DNA from: an uncultured Flavobacteriaceae bacterium
Lineage (GTDB): Bacteria; Bacteroidota; Bacteroidia; Flavobacteriales; Flavobacteriaceae
Direction: 5' to 3'
Assembly (NCBI GenBank): GCA_913044085.1
Contig: CAJWNW010000001.1
Coordinates: forward strand, 1-45,617
DNA: 45,617 nt
Both the position numbers and the translations under genes were made by a program. The notes below the pieces were generated by a model that worked only from the letters and a program-made list of their open reading frames with translations, was not told the origin of the DNA and ran no database searches. Shown piece after piece: positions 1 to 8,901 of the stretch. Position 1 is the stretch's first letter; every line of letters starts with the position of its first letter.

Positions 1-244
1 ACTCAACGACTTTTTTCTTAACAGAAGTACCGGCTTTCTTGGCATGACCCATTTCAGCTTTAGTAGCACTTTTTTCTGCCTTGTCATCGAAACCTAATTG
101 AACGGCATGATAACCATCCTTTTCATCAGTTCTGACTTGGGTCACTACGCATGGTCCAGCTTGAATGACAGTACAAGGTATGTTTTTACCGTTCTCATCA
201 AAGATGCTGGTCATTCCGATTTTTTTTCCTATTAACCCAGACAT
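1..244 (-). CDS. rplC: 50S ribosomal protein L3, N-terminal part (cut by window edge)
   Basis: The reverse strand encodes 81 residues beginning MSGLIGKKIGMTSIFDENG, the typical L3 start, followed by IPCTVIQAGPCVVTQVRT. L3 binds 23S rRNA near the peptidyl-transferase centre and is an early assembly protein of the large subunit. The gene starts at the ATG ending at base 244 and runs off the left edge, so about 60% of the usual 205 or so residues is missing. It follows rpsJ, as at the head of the bacterial S10 operon. The 148-base gap to rpsJ is long for this operon and contains a hairpin, described separately. Identity is certain from the N-terminus. Confidence 0.95.
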   Translation of the reverse strand, partial: MSGLIGKKIGMTSIFDENGKNIPCTVIQAGPCVVTQVRTDEKDGYHAVQLGFDDKAEKSATKAEMGHAKKAGTSVKKKVVE

Positions 245-301
245 AATTATTAATTTATTTGTTTACTTATTATTTTAATTTTTATCCAAAAATTAAGGGT
301 C

Positions 302-332
302 AAAATACATCTCAACCCTTGAATTGTATTTT
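302..332 (-). promoter_or_regulatory. Candidate hairpin in the rplC leader
   Basis: The arms AAAATACA (302-309) and TGTATTTT (325-332) are perfectly complementary. Inside them TCAA (312-315) and TTGA (319-322) can pair around a CCC loop, giving an interrupted stem. It lies in the 148-base rpsJ-rplC spacer, upstream of the L3 start. A second small inverted repeat, ACTGAA/TTCAGT (370-375, 381-386), lies just after the rpsJ stop. The hairpin has no T-tract typical of a terminator on the gene side. It could be a protein-binding leader or an mRNA-processing site; that role is inference. Confidence 0.35.
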
Positions 333-392
333 TTCCGCTTTTCCGTTGCTCGCAGCTCGGGACATGTTGACTGAATCGAGTTCAGTACTTTG

Positions 393-698
393 TTATACTT
401 TAATTTCTACTTCAACTCCACTTGGCAATTCTAGTTTCATCAAAGCATCAATGGTCTTTGAAGAAGAACTATAAATATCCAATAGTCGTTTGTAAGAGCT
501 CAACTGAAATTGTTCTCGCGCTTTTTTGTTAACGTGTGGAGAACGCAATACAGTGAATAATTTTTTGTGCGTTGGTAATGGAATTGGTCCGGTGACAACA
601 GCGCCCGTGCTTTTAACGGTTTTTACGATTTTATCAGCAGACTTATCTACTAAATTATGATCGTAAGACTTTAATTTTATTCTAATTTTTTGGCTCAT
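393..698 (-). CDS. rpsJ: 30S ribosomal protein S10
   Basis: The product is 101 residues, the normal S10 length. It begins MSQKIRIKLKSYDHNLVDKS and contains the conserved GPIPLPTHKKLFTVLRSPHVNKK segment in its central part. S10 is part of the 30S head and, as NusE, also joins the transcription antitermination complex. The gene lies 12 bases downstream of fusA, so it is read with the str genes and not from a separate S10 promoter. In this lineage the str and S10 clusters are fused without tuf between them. The C-terminus (GVEVEIKV) is intact. Confidence 0.98.
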   Translation of the reverse strand: MSQKIRIKLKSYDHNLVDKSADKIVKTVKSTGAVVTGPIPLPTHKKLFTVLRSPHVNKKAREQFQLSSYKRLLDIYSSSSKTIDALMKLELPSGVEVEIKV

Positions 699-710
699 AT
701 TCTAATTCTT

Positions 711-2837
711 TTAAGCTTGGATTCCTTTAGCTTCTTTTATAACTTCTTCAGAAATGTTAGACGGCGTTTCCGCATAGTGTGAAAATTCCATCGTGGAGGT
801 GGCACGACCAGAAGATAATGTTCTTAACGTCGTTACATAGCCAAACATTTCAGAAAGTGGTACGGTAGCTTTAACTGTTTTTGCACCGGCTCTATCGCCC
901 ATGTCACTAACTTGACCGCGACGGCGGTTCAGGTCTCCAACAATATCCCCCATATTTTCTTCAGGTGTAATGACCTCAAGTTTCATAATGGGTTCCATGA
1001 TAACTGCTTTGGCTGCTTTCGCTGAATTTTTAAATCCAAGCTTGGCTGCAAGCTCAAAAGACAGTTGATCTGAATCCACGTCGTGGTAAGAACCATCTTT
1101 TAATGTGACTTTCATGGCGTCTACTTCGTAACCGGCTAGCGGTCCATTCTGCATGGCCATTTTAAATCCTTTTTCAACAGAAGGAATAAATTCTTTTGGT
1201 ACATTTCCACCTTTTATTTCAGAAACAAAGTCCAAGCCTACTTTACCCTCTTCAGCTGGCTCCAGCGTGAAGACAATATCTGCAAACTTACCACGTCCAC
1301 CAGATTGTTTTTTATAAACTTCTCTGTGCTCAGCGCGTTGTGTTATGGCTTCTTTATATTCTACTTGTGGTTGTCCTTGGTTAACCTCCACTTTGAATTC
1401 TCGTCGTAAACGGTCAACAATAATGTCCAAATGCAGCTCCCCCATTCCAGAAATAATGGTCTGACCTGAAGCTTCATCGGTACGAACAGTAAATGTTGGA
1501 TCTTCTTCAGCAAGTTTTGCTAATGACATCCCTAATTTATCGACATCGGCTTTGGTTTTAGGCTCAACAGCGATACCGATTACGGGATCTGGGAAATCCA
1601 TGGATTCTAATATAATTGGATGTTTTTCATCTGTCATGGTATCCCCTGTTTTGATGTCTTTAAATCCAACAGCAGCTCCAATGTCTCCAGCCTCGATGAA
1701 ATCGATGGCGTTTTGTTTATTGGAGTGCATCTGATAGATACGAGATATACGCTCTTTTTTTCCAGATCGGTTGTTTAAAATATAAGAACCTGCATCCAAA
1801 CGTCCTGAGTAGGCTCTAAAAAATGCCAAACGTCCTACAAAAGGGTCTGTTGCAATTTTAAAAGCCAAGGCAGCAAAAGGCTCTTTGACATCTGGCTTGC
1901 GAATTTCTTCTTGCTCAGTGTCAGGGTTCATCCCAGCGATACCTTCTTTATCTGTTGGTGATGGCAAGTAGCGACACACAGCATCTAAAAGGAATTGAAC
2001 CCCTTTGTTTTTAAATGCAGATCCACATACCATTGGAATGATGGCCATATCCATAACGGCAGCACGCAGTGCAGCGTGCACTTCGTCTTCTGTAATAGAA
2101 TCTTCATCTTCCATAAATTTTTCAAGAAGATTTTCGTCATAAGTAGCGACTTCCTCTATAAGGAGTGCACGGTACTTTTTCGCTTCTTCTTTCATGTCCT
2201 CAGGGATTTCGATCACGTCGAAAGTAGATCCCTGGCTTTCATCATGCCATATGATAGCACGGTTTTTGACCAAATCAATAACACCTTTAAAGTCCGCTTC
2301 GTCTCCGATATTAAGAACAATAGGGACAGCGTTAGATTTTAGCATGTCTTTAACTTGTTGACATACACCGAGAAAGTTTGAACCCTGGCGGTCCATTTTG
2401 TTAACAAATCCAATACGGGGTACTTTATAATTGTCCGCAAGTCTCCAATTTGTTTCAGATTGTGGTTCCACACCATCTACAGCACTGAAAAGGAATACAA
2501 GACCGTCTAACACTCTCAAAGAGCGGTTTACTTCTACAGTAAAGTCTACGTGACCAGGGGTGTCAATGATATTAAAGTGATATCCCTCTGTTTCATTAGT
2601 AGATTGACCATTTTCTGTTGGAAAATTCCATGTACAAGTCGTAGCAGCAGAGGTAATGGTGATACCGCGTTCTTGTTCTTGCTCCATCCAATCCATGGTT
2701 GCAGCACCATCGTGTACTTCTCCAATTTTGTGAGAAACGCCTGTGTAATAAAGAATGCGCTCCGTGGTGGTGGTTTTTCCTGCGTCAATGTGCGCAGCAA
2801 TTCCAATATTTCTTGTATATTTTAAATCTCTTGCCAT
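711..2837 (-). CDS. fusA: Translation elongation factor G
   Basis: The 708-residue product is full length. The GTPase P-loop AHIDAGKTT is near residues 15-23, the switch-region sequence RGITITSAA follows near residue 59, and DTPGHVDF and NKMDRQG mark G3 and G4. The C-terminal half carries the EF-G-specific domains, including GMGELHLDI. EF-G drives ribosomal translocation and, with RRF, ribosome recycling. It starts 6 bases after the rpsG stop and is followed by rpsJ after 12 bases, so it is internal to the ribosomal operon. No tuf gene follows, unlike in many proteobacteria. Nothing in the sequence looks damaged. Confidence 0.98.
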   Translation of the reverse strand: MARDLKYTRNIGIAAHIDAGKTTTTERILYYTGVSHKIGEVHDGAATMDWMEQEQERGITITSAATTCTWNFPTENGQSTNETEGYHFNIIDTPGHVDFTVEVNRSLRVLDGLVFLFSAVDGVEPQSETNWRLADNYKVPRIGFVNKMDRQGSNFLGVCQQVKDMLKSNAVPIVLNIGDEADFKGVIDLVKNRAIIWHDESQGSTFDVIEIPEDMKEEAKKYRALLIEEVATYDENLLEKFMEDEDSITEDEVHAALRAAVMDMAIIPMVCGSAFKNKGVQFLLDAVCRYLPSPTDKEGIAGMNPDTEQEEIRKPDVKEPFAALAFKIATDPFVGRLAFFRAYSGRLDAGSYILNNRSGKKERISRIYQMHSNKQNAIDFIEAGDIGAAVGFKDIKTGDTMTDEKHPIILESMDFPDPVIGIAVEPKTKADVDKLGMSLAKLAEEDPTFTVRTDEASGQTIISGMGELHLDIIVDRLRREFKVEVNQGQPQVEYKEAITQRAEHREVYKKQSGGRGKFADIVFTLEPAEEGKVGLDFVSEIKGGNVPKEFIPSVEKGFKMAMQNGPLAGYEVDAMKVTLKDGSYHDVDSDQLSFELAAKLGFKNSAKAAKAVIMEPIMKLEVITPEENMGDIVGDLNRRRGQVSDMGDRAGAKTVKATVPLSEMFGYVTTLRTLSSGRATSTMEFSHYAETPSNISEEVIKEAKGIQA

Positions 2838-2843
2838 TTCTGA

Positions 2844-3320
2844 TTAGAATCTAAAGTGTGAGAATGCTTTGTTTGCTTCGGCCATTTTGTGTGTGTCCAC
2901 ACGTTTTTTTACTGCAGCACCTTCTTCTTTGGAAGCTGCTAAAATTTCAGATGCAAGTTTGAGGGCCATTGATTTTTCATTGCGCTTTCTTGCAAAACTG
3001 ATTAACCATTTCATGGCCGTAGAAATTTTACGATCGGCACGAATCTGCATTGGGATTTGGAAGGTAGCCCCTCCAACGCGACGACTGCGCACTTCAACGT
3101 GCGGCATCACATTTGACAAAGCGTCTTTCCACAACTGCAGAGCTGTTTTTTCTTCGTCCGTATTTTTTTCTTCTACAATGGCTATGGCATCGTAAAATAT
3201 TTTAAAAGCAACAGATTTTTTACCATCCCACATCATCATGTTCACAAAACGTGTCACAAGCTGATCGCTAAATTTAGGATCTGGTAAAATAGGTCGTTTT
3301 TTTGCCTGTCTTTTTCTCAT
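2844..3320 (-). CDS. rpsG: 30S ribosomal protein S7
   Basis: The protein has 158 residues and begins MRKRQAKKRPILPDPKF. The S7 signature VEVRSRRVGGATFQIPMQI lies near residues 76-94. S7 binds the 3' major domain of 16S rRNA, nucleates head assembly and contacts E-site tRNA. It sits 24 bases downstream of rpsL and 6 bases upstream of fusA, the standard str operon order. S7 is the translational repressor of the str operon in E. coli; whether that holds here cannot be seen from the sequence. Confidence 0.98.
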   Translation of the reverse strand: MRKRQAKKRPILPDPKFSDQLVTRFVNMMMWDGKKSVAFKIFYDAIAIVEEKNTDEEKTALQLWKDALSNVMPHVEVRSRRVGGATFQIPMQIRADRKISTAMKWLISFARKRNEKSMALKLASEILAASKEEGAAVKKRVDTHKMAEANKAFSHFRF

Positions 3321-3344
3321 GTCTTCTATTTAAAGTGTTTTAAA

Positions 3345-3719
3345 TTACTTTTTGGGGCGTTTAGCACCATATTTAGAACGACGCTGAGTGCGACCCTCAA
3401 CACCTGCTGTGTCAAGTGCGCCGCGAACAATGTGATATCTAACACCTGGTAAATCTTTAACCCTTCCGCCTCTAACCAATACTATCGAGTGCTCTTGGAG
3501 GTTATGTCCTTCTCCGGGGATGTAGGCGTTTACTTCATTACCATTAGTCAACCTTACCCTAGCAACTTTACGCATTGCAGAGTTTGGTTTTTTTGGCGTT
3601 GTTGTATAAACACGCGTACACACACCACGTCGTTGTGGACAGGAATCCAAAGCAGCCGATTTGCTCTTCTTAGTTAGCTTGACTCTTCCTTTTCTTACTA
3701 ATTGTGATATTGTTGGCAT
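3345..3719 (-). CDS. rpsL: 30S ribosomal protein S12
   Basis: The protein has 124 residues and the highly conserved core TTPKKPNSAMRKVARVRL near residue 40, followed by GGRVKDLPGVRYHIVRG. S12 lies at the decoding centre. The lysine pair in PKKPNS (43-44) and the lysine in RVKDLPG, the positions usually altered in streptomycin-resistant or -dependent mutants, are unchanged. This S12 is therefore predicted to be of the streptomycin-sensitive type. It is the first gene of the ribosomal operon, with a strong promoter match 43 bases upstream. Confidence 0.98.
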   Translation of the reverse strand: MPTISQLVRKGRVKLTKKSKSAALDSCPQRRGVCTRVYTTTPKKPNSAMRKVARVRLTNGNEVNAYIPGEGHNLQEHSIVLVRGGRVKDLPGVRYHIVRGALDTAGVEGRTQRRSKYGAKRPKK

Positions 3720-3744
3720 ATATTATATGTAATAACTTTACTTT

Positions 3745-3758
3745 CCTCTTCTTAGAGG
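3745..3758 (-). promoter_or_regulatory. Small hairpin at the 5' end of the rpsL leader
   Basis: CCTCT (3745-3749) and AGAGG (3754-3758) can pair around a 4-base loop. The hairpin would lie at or next to the predicted 5' end of the str mRNA, given the -7 element ending at 3763. Possible roles are protecting the 5' end or autoregulation. It is short, and chance occurrence is possible. Confidence 0.3.
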
Positions 3759-3762
3759 CGTG

Positions 3763-3793
3763 CAAAGGTAATGATTAAAATGTATTATTCAAA
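3763..3793 (-). promoter_or_regulatory. Promoter of the rpsL-rpsG-fusA-rpsJ-rplC operon
   Basis: Read on the minus strand, TTTG (3793-3790) is followed after 19 bases by TACCTTTG (3770-3763). This matches the Bacteroidetes primary sigma pattern, -33 TTTG and -7 TAnnTTTG, at the expected spacing. The 43 bases between the -7 element and the rpsL ATG give a short leader. Confidence 0.8.
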
Positions 3794-3887
3794 TACTACC
3801 CAGGGTTTTTTAAAATATTTTTGATTTTTTTTTCTTCCTATATATTTTGACTTTTTTTTGCGTTAGTTTTACATCAAACATTTTCGA

Positions 3888-5576
3888 TTGACTTCAAAAC
3901 ACTTATTCATCCTAAGATGCCTCTTATTTTTGGGCAGCGTCTGGCAAATAAATGCACAGGGAATTTCCTTAAATCTAAAAGGCCATTCTCCAGCGGATCA
4001 AGAAGTTTTAGAAAGTTTGTCTGCAGCAGTCATTTTTGAAAATGTGGCAGCACTTGAAACCGAAATTAAGCACATTCAAAAACAGCTTTACAACAAAGGA
4101 TACATCAGCTTAAAGTTTTTGGGTTTAAAAAATGAAAAATTAGAATACACTGCAGAATTTGAATTGGGACCCGCCTACAAATCCATTTTAATTTTTGGGC
4201 ATTCCAGCTTGTTTAAACCCTTGGGTTACGCTATTGAAAAAGACCTCGATTCTAATCAATTTTATGTGGAGGTCCCCATATCCACTCTGGAAAACACTCT
4301 AAATCAACTCTCTAAAGCATTGTCCGATGAAAGTTACACTTTTGCAACGCTTCAACTTCAAAATATTCAACCAGAAGACGGAATCAAAATCAAGGCCAAT
4401 CTTGTTTTAGACAAGGGTGCAAAAAGAACGCTGCAAAAAATTAAAGTCTTGGGCTATGACAAGTTCCCGAGTTCGTACATTAAATATTTTTTGCAAATTA
4501 AAATTCAAAATCCCTTAAAATTAGAGCGTATTCAATCTCAAATGAAGCTTCTAAATCAGCTACCCTTTGCACAACAAAAACGGCCCGCTGAAGTGTTGTT
4601 TACCAAAGACAGCACTACTGTTTATTTGTACTTAGAAAAAATCAAAAGCAACCGCTTTGATGGATTTTTAGGGTTTGGCTCCGACGAAACCACTGGAAAG
4701 ATTGAATTTGATGGCTATTTAGACTTGAAACTCATCAATAATTTAAACTTTGGCGAATCCGTTAACCTCAACTACAAGAGTGACGAAATTGATCAAAAAA
4801 CACTCGATATTGCGCTTCAGCTTCCCTATTTATTTGGCACCCCTTTGGGCAGTACTTTAAATCTTAATATTTTTAAAAAAGACAGTACCTTCACAACGGC
4901 CCAACAGGGTATTAAACTATTTTACCAGCTTAACGAAAATCAACAACTTGGTCTGGGGGTCCGTCTGCAACAATCCAATGCCATTACTAACACATCCGAT
5001 GCATTTGTCGAGGATTTTAAAGGTCATTTTTATGAAATTAATTACAATTATACCAAGCAACAGCAGACAGATTTACTTTTTCCAGTGCAAAGGCAATTGG
5101 AGGTGTCAGTCGCTTTTGGTAAAAGAAGTGCAGCTTCAGAACTAAAGCAACGACATATTCGTCTGAAAGGGTTTCAAATTTTTAATTTAAATCTAAAAAA
5201 TAGCATTTTCTTGAAAGTACATTTGGAGGAACTGCAATCAAATCAATATCTATTGAATGAGTTGTTACGGTTTGGAGGCATCACTTCTGTTCGTGGTTTT
5301 CGTGAAAATAGTTTGTTTGCCACCCGACTAGGAGTGTTTTGCAGTGAGTACCGTTACCGATTATCCCCTGCGCTTTTTGTTCACTCCGTGATAGATACCG
5401 GCTATTTTCAAGATTCTAACGATGTGGACTACCAAATTTTTGGATTTGGCTTTGGCGTCGGACTTCAAAGTAACGGTGGTTTGTTGCGCCTTACTTATGC
5501 CAATGGTAAAACGAAAAATATCCCATTTGACATCTCCCAATCTAAGTTGCATATGAGTTTTACAAGCACTTTCTAG
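3888..5576 (+). CDS. Omp85-family (BamA/TamA-like) outer membrane protein
   Basis: The product has about 562 residues, with a hydrophobic signal peptide ending near NAQ (residue 24), a POTRA-like N-terminal half and a C-terminal half rich in alternating beta strands. The VRGF motif typical of Omp85 barrels is at about 468-471 and the last residue is phenylalanine, as in many outer-membrane barrels. It is shorter than BamA and nearer a TamA- or surface-antigen-like protein. The likely role is insertion or export of outer-membrane proteins; the substrate is unknown. The start is TTG at 3888, because an in-frame stop lies 24 bases upstream and no ATG gives a complete signal peptide. A weak -7 match, TAGTTTTA, ends 16 bases before this TTG. 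The gene is transcribed divergently from rpsL. Confidence 0.8.
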   Translation: MTSKHLFILRCLLFLGSVWQINAQGISLNLKGHSPADQEVLESLSAAVIFENVAALETEIKHIQKQLYNKGYISLKFLGLKNEKLEYTAEFELGPAYKSILIFGHSSLFKPLGYAIEKDLDSNQFYVEVPISTLENTLNQLSKALSDESYTFATLQLQNIQPEDGIKIKANLVLDKGAKRTLQKIKVLGYDKFPSSYIKYFLQIKIQNPLKLERIQSQMKLLNQLPFAQQKRPAEVLFTKDSTTVYLYLEKIKSNRFDGFLGFGSDETTGKIEFDGYLDLKLINNLNFGESVNLNYKSDEIDQKTLDIALQLPYLFGTPLGSTLNLNIFKKDSTFTTAQQGIKLFYQLNENQQLGLGVRLQQSNAITNTSDAFVEDFKGHFYEINYNYTKQQQTDLLFPVQRQLEVSVAFGKRSAASELKQRHIRLKGFQIFNLNLKNSIFLKVHLEELQSNQYLLNELLRFGGITSVRGFRENSLFATRLGVFCSEYRYRLSPALFVHSVIDTGYFQDSNDVDYQIFGFGFGVGLQSNGGLLRLTYANGKTKNIPFDISQSKLHMSFTSTF

Positions 5577-5842
5577 AAAATATTAAATTTTAACTAAAGT
5601 CTAAATGAATGTAAAATCTTATTGAAAAATTACAGCTGATACTTGTTTTATATAAAGCTTTAATGTATTTCAATTTAAAAAATTAAGTTCAACTAAATGC
5701 TGAAATTTCTCACCAAAAAGCTAATGTAAAACTATACAAGAAAATTTTATGCCTTATTATTTAAAAATTAAATTTAAACAAAGTTGGTTTTTTAAGTTTT
5801 TATCATCACATTTGTAACGACTAATTCAAATATTTAACAAAA
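5577..5842. other. AT-rich intergenic gap before susC
   Basis: This gap has no open frame, RNA gene or convincing terminator for the Omp85 gene. Its only recognisable element is the candidate susC promoter at its right end. Confidence 0.6.
5784..5814 (+). promoter_or_regulatory. Candidate promoter of the SusCD operon
   Basis: TTG (5784-5786) is followed after 20 bases by CACATTTG (5807-5814), a partial match to TAnnTTTG that keeps the TTTG half. It lies 28 bases before the susC ATG. The poor TA half suggests a regulated or weak promoter. No anti-sigma factor, hybrid two-component or AraC gene lies next to the operon. Confidence 0.45.
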
Positions 5843-8800
5843 ATGAAAACAAAGTTTAGTGTAATACTAACGCTAATATTGGCGCTAGTAGTGCAAATTT
5901 CTTTTGCACAAAACAAAAATGTTTCAGGAACTGTTTCTGATGACTCTGGCTTACCGCTTGCCGGTGCAACTGTCATAATTGACGGTACATCAAACGGAGT
6001 GACAACAGATTTTGATGGTAAATTTAACATCCAAGCCTCCGCTGAAGACACCCTTCTCGTAAGCTACGTAGGTTTTACGACCCAAAGCATAATAGTCGGA
6101 GACTCTTCGTCATTCCAAATACAAATGGTTGCTGACACTTCACTCGATGAAGTAGTTGTAGTCGCTTTTGGATCAAAAAAACGTGACGAATTAACATCTG
6201 CTGTATCAGTGATTTCTGGCGAGGATCTTGCAAAGTTATCTCCATCAACATCAGTTGATAATATGCTTCAAGGGGTTGCGCCTGGTGTTCAGGTTGTTGC
6301 TGGAAATGGTAAGCCTGGACAAACAGCATTTGTTCGTATTCGTGGTATCGGATCAATTAACGCATCCAGTGCCCCCCTATACATTATAGACGGTTTGATT
6401 GCTCCTAATCTTAACTCTGTAAACCCTATTGATATTGAAAGTATCTCGGTTTTAAAAGATGCTGCAACATCTTCATTGTACGGAGCTCGTGCTGCTAATG
6501 GTGTAGTCTTGATAACAACCAAAGCTGGGGTTAAAAATAAAGGAGCTACCGTAACATTATCTTCCCGAATGGGCTTTGGATCAATGATTCAAAACAATTT
6601 CAAGATGATGAACGCCACTCAAAAGATTCAATATGAACGAGAACTTGCTTCTTTGGGAGTTGGCAATGCCGCTGGTACTCCAGGAGCTCAAATCTCCGAC
6701 CAAGCTGGTTATGACAGATTGATTGGTAGAGAGACAGATTGGTTTGATACGTTACTTAGAGATGCTACAATTGAATCTAATTCACTTTCAATTGCTGGTG
6801 GATCACAAGATTTATCTTATTTCATGAGTGTTGGACACGATCGAAATACAGGAATCATTAAAGACATTAATGGTTTTGAGCGTATGAACGCTAGATTAAA
6901 TGTGTCATACAAAGCTAAGGACTGGCTTGAAGTTAGTACAAATTTTAGTGTAACAAGCACAACATCTGATGAACCACGTGATAGAAACAATGTTCAAAAT
7001 CCTTTCAGAGCAATGTATGACTACAACCCATACGAAACAAAATATCAAGTTGATGACGATAACAACATACTTTATGATGAGTTTGGTCAGCCTCTTTGGA
7101 ATTTAACAGGAAATGGATTTTCTATTTCAGAAGCATTGGTTAATAACCCTGAGGATGAATATTCTACTACCATTCTTGGAGGTATTACCGCAAAGGCTAC
7201 AATTTCTGATGCATTAACTAACACATTCAAAGTAGGTGCCACTAATGTAAGATCTAGAAGAGAGTATTTTAATAAGCCTGGCTCTGTACTCGACGGGTAT
7301 GTTGGTGATGCCGACAATCCTGGTTCAAAAACAGATAATGGTTCCATGTTTCTGAGTTATGTGATAACAAACTTGTTGTCTTATAACAAGGTTATTAACG
7401 AAAAACATGACTTTACCGTAACTGGGCTTTTTGAATTTAACAAAAATACTTCAAGGTCTTACTCCTTAAGCAGTATTGGATTCTCTAACCCAGATTTTTC
7501 TGTTCAGTCTGTTGCCGCTCTTCCAGATGCAGCTTCAACGTCATTATTTGAGAATACTATTCTTTCATATGGTGCATTTATTGATTACGGATATGACGGT
7601 AGATTTTTTGTCACGGCATCTGCAAGAAAAGATTCATCATCTGTTTTCGGTTCAAATAATAGATCGGGAACATTCACATCAGCGAGTGCTGCTTGGAATA
7701 TTGCCAAAGAAGACTGGTGGGATTATGAATTAGTCAATGATCTAAAATTACGTGCTTCTGCAGGAACTTCAGGAAACAGTAATGGTATTGGATCTTATGC
7801 TTCACTCGCAACCTTAGGTTTCGGAAGCTTAAATGGTGCATCTACTGCAATTCCTACAGACAATGGAAATCAAGATTTAGGATTTGAAGAAAACTTCATT
7901 TTTGATATAGGTCTTGAATTTAAAATGTTTAATCGTAGACTTAGAGGTGTAGTCGATTATTACGAAAGAACAACATCTAACCTTTTATTAAACTCACCCC
8001 TACCTTCTCAAGGTGGAGAGCCAGATGGAACCATATTTGCTAACATTGGTGAAATGGTGAATAAAGGACTTGAAGTTGAGCTAAGTTGGGATGCTATAGC
8101 AACTGAAGATCTCCAATTAACTATTGGTGGAAATATTGCTTTTGTTGATAACGAAGTGACTAAACTTGTACCTTCATCAAACAATCCTGATGGTGATGAT
8201 ATCATTAGAGGTAACAATGTTATTCGAGTAGGTGAAGAAATCAACACCTTCTTTTTACCACAGTGGGCTGGAGTGAACCCTTCAAACGGAGAGCCAATGT
8301 TCTATGATTCTGATGGAAACATAACAAACGTTTATGATTCAGATGCAAATGTATTAATGAGTGGTAAATCTCCATTGGCAGATTTTGACGGAGGTTTAAA
8401 TCTATATGTAAACTATAGAGGATTTGACCTCGCTACCGATTTTTATTTCAAATCTGGAAACTACATCCTTAACTACATGGAATCTAACATGGTAAGTGAT
8501 GGAGTCAATGTGCAAGATAACCAAAGAGTTGATGCTTTCAATTATTGGAGAAATCCTGGAGATACAAACGTATTACCGAGCCCACTCTATGGAAATGAAG
8601 CACAACAAAACTCTGACAGATGGCTACAAAAAGGTGACTTTATAAGATTGAGAAATCTAACTCTTGGATACAATGTACCAGTTAGCGACATCAACACCTT
8701 AGGACTTACAAGTCTTAGAGTATTCCTACAAGCACAAAACCTTTGGACTTATGCTCCACATTTTAATGGAGATCCAGAAGTAGGTATTGGTAGTGGAGAA

Positions 8801-8890
8801 ACTGGAAACAGTGTTGGTTTTGGTAACTACAATTTATATAGCTACCCTACACTGAAATCGTTTTCAGTTGGAATTGACGTTAAATTTTAA
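5843..8890 (+). CDS. SusC/RagA-family TonB-linked outer membrane receptor
   Basis: The 1015-residue protein has a signal peptide (cleavage near SFA-Q, residue 22). A carboxypeptidase-regulatory-like domain (about 25-100) follows, with the family pattern GTVSDDSGLPLAGATVIIDG. The TonB plug contains VRIRGIGSINASSAPLYIID and the YGARAANGVVLITTKAG segment, and a large beta barrel ends in FSVGIDVKF. SusC proteins import oligomeric nutrients across the outer membrane using TonB energy, with a SusD lid. It is followed after 11 bases by susD. There is no glycoside hydrolase nearby, so a glycan substrate is not implied; the downstream protease makes peptides at least as likely. There is no N-terminal sigma-interacting extension. 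Confidence 0.93.
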   Translation: MKTKFSVILTLILALVVQISFAQNKNVSGTVSDDSGLPLAGATVIIDGTSNGVTTDFDGKFNIQASAEDTLLVSYVGFTTQSIIVGDSSSFQIQMVADTSLDEVVVVAFGSKKRDELTSAVSVISGEDLAKLSPSTSVDNMLQGVAPGVQVVAGNGKPGQTAFVRIRGIGSINASSAPLYIIDGLIAPNLNSVNPIDIESISVLKDAATSSLYGARAANGVVLITTKAGVKNKGATVTLSSRMGFGSMIQNNFKMMNATQKIQYERELASLGVGNAAGTPGAQISDQAGYDRLIGRETDWFDTLLRDATIESNSLSIAGGSQDLSYFMSVGHDRNTGIIKDINGFERMNARLNVSYKAKDWLEVSTNFSVTSTTSDEPRDRNNVQNPFRAMYDYNPYETKYQVDDDNNILYDEFGQPLWNLTGNGFSISEALVNNPEDEYSTTILGGITAKATISDALTNTFKVGATNVRSRREYFNKPGSVLDGYVGDADNPGSKTDNGSMFLSYVITNLLSYNKVINEKHDFTVTGLFEFNKNTSRSYSLSSIGFSNPDFSVQSVAALPDAASTSLFENTILSYGAFIDYGYDGRFFVTASARKDSSSVFGSNNRSGTFTSASAAWNIAKEDWWDYELVNDLKLRASAGTSGNSNGIGSYASLATLGFGSLNGASTAIPTDNGNQDLGFEENFIFDIGLEFKMFNRRLRGVVDYYERTTSNLLLNSPLPSQGGEPDGTIFANIGEMVNKGLEVELSWDAIATEDLQLTIGGNIAFVDNEVTKLVPSSNNPDGDDIIRGNNVIRVGEEINTFFLPQWAGVNPSNGEPMFYDSDGNITNVYDSDANVLMSGKSPLADFDGGLNLYVNYRGFDLATDFYFKSGNYILNYMESNMVSDGVNVQDNQRVDAFNYWRNPGDTNVLPSPLYGNEAQQNSDRWLQKGDFIRLRNLTLGYNVPVSDINTLGLTSLRVFLQAQNLWTYAPHFNGDPEVGIGSGETGNSVGFGNYNLYSYPTLKSFSVGIDVKF

Positions 8891-8901
8891 ATCAATAAGA
8901 C

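Noticed and set aside
2546..2825. Open frames on both strands inside fusA
   Set aside because: Shadows of a highly conserved gene; no start signals or family similarity.
5577..5842. Possible small RNA or gene in the AT-rich gap
   Set aside because: No hairpin with T-tract, no open frame above background and no recognisable family.
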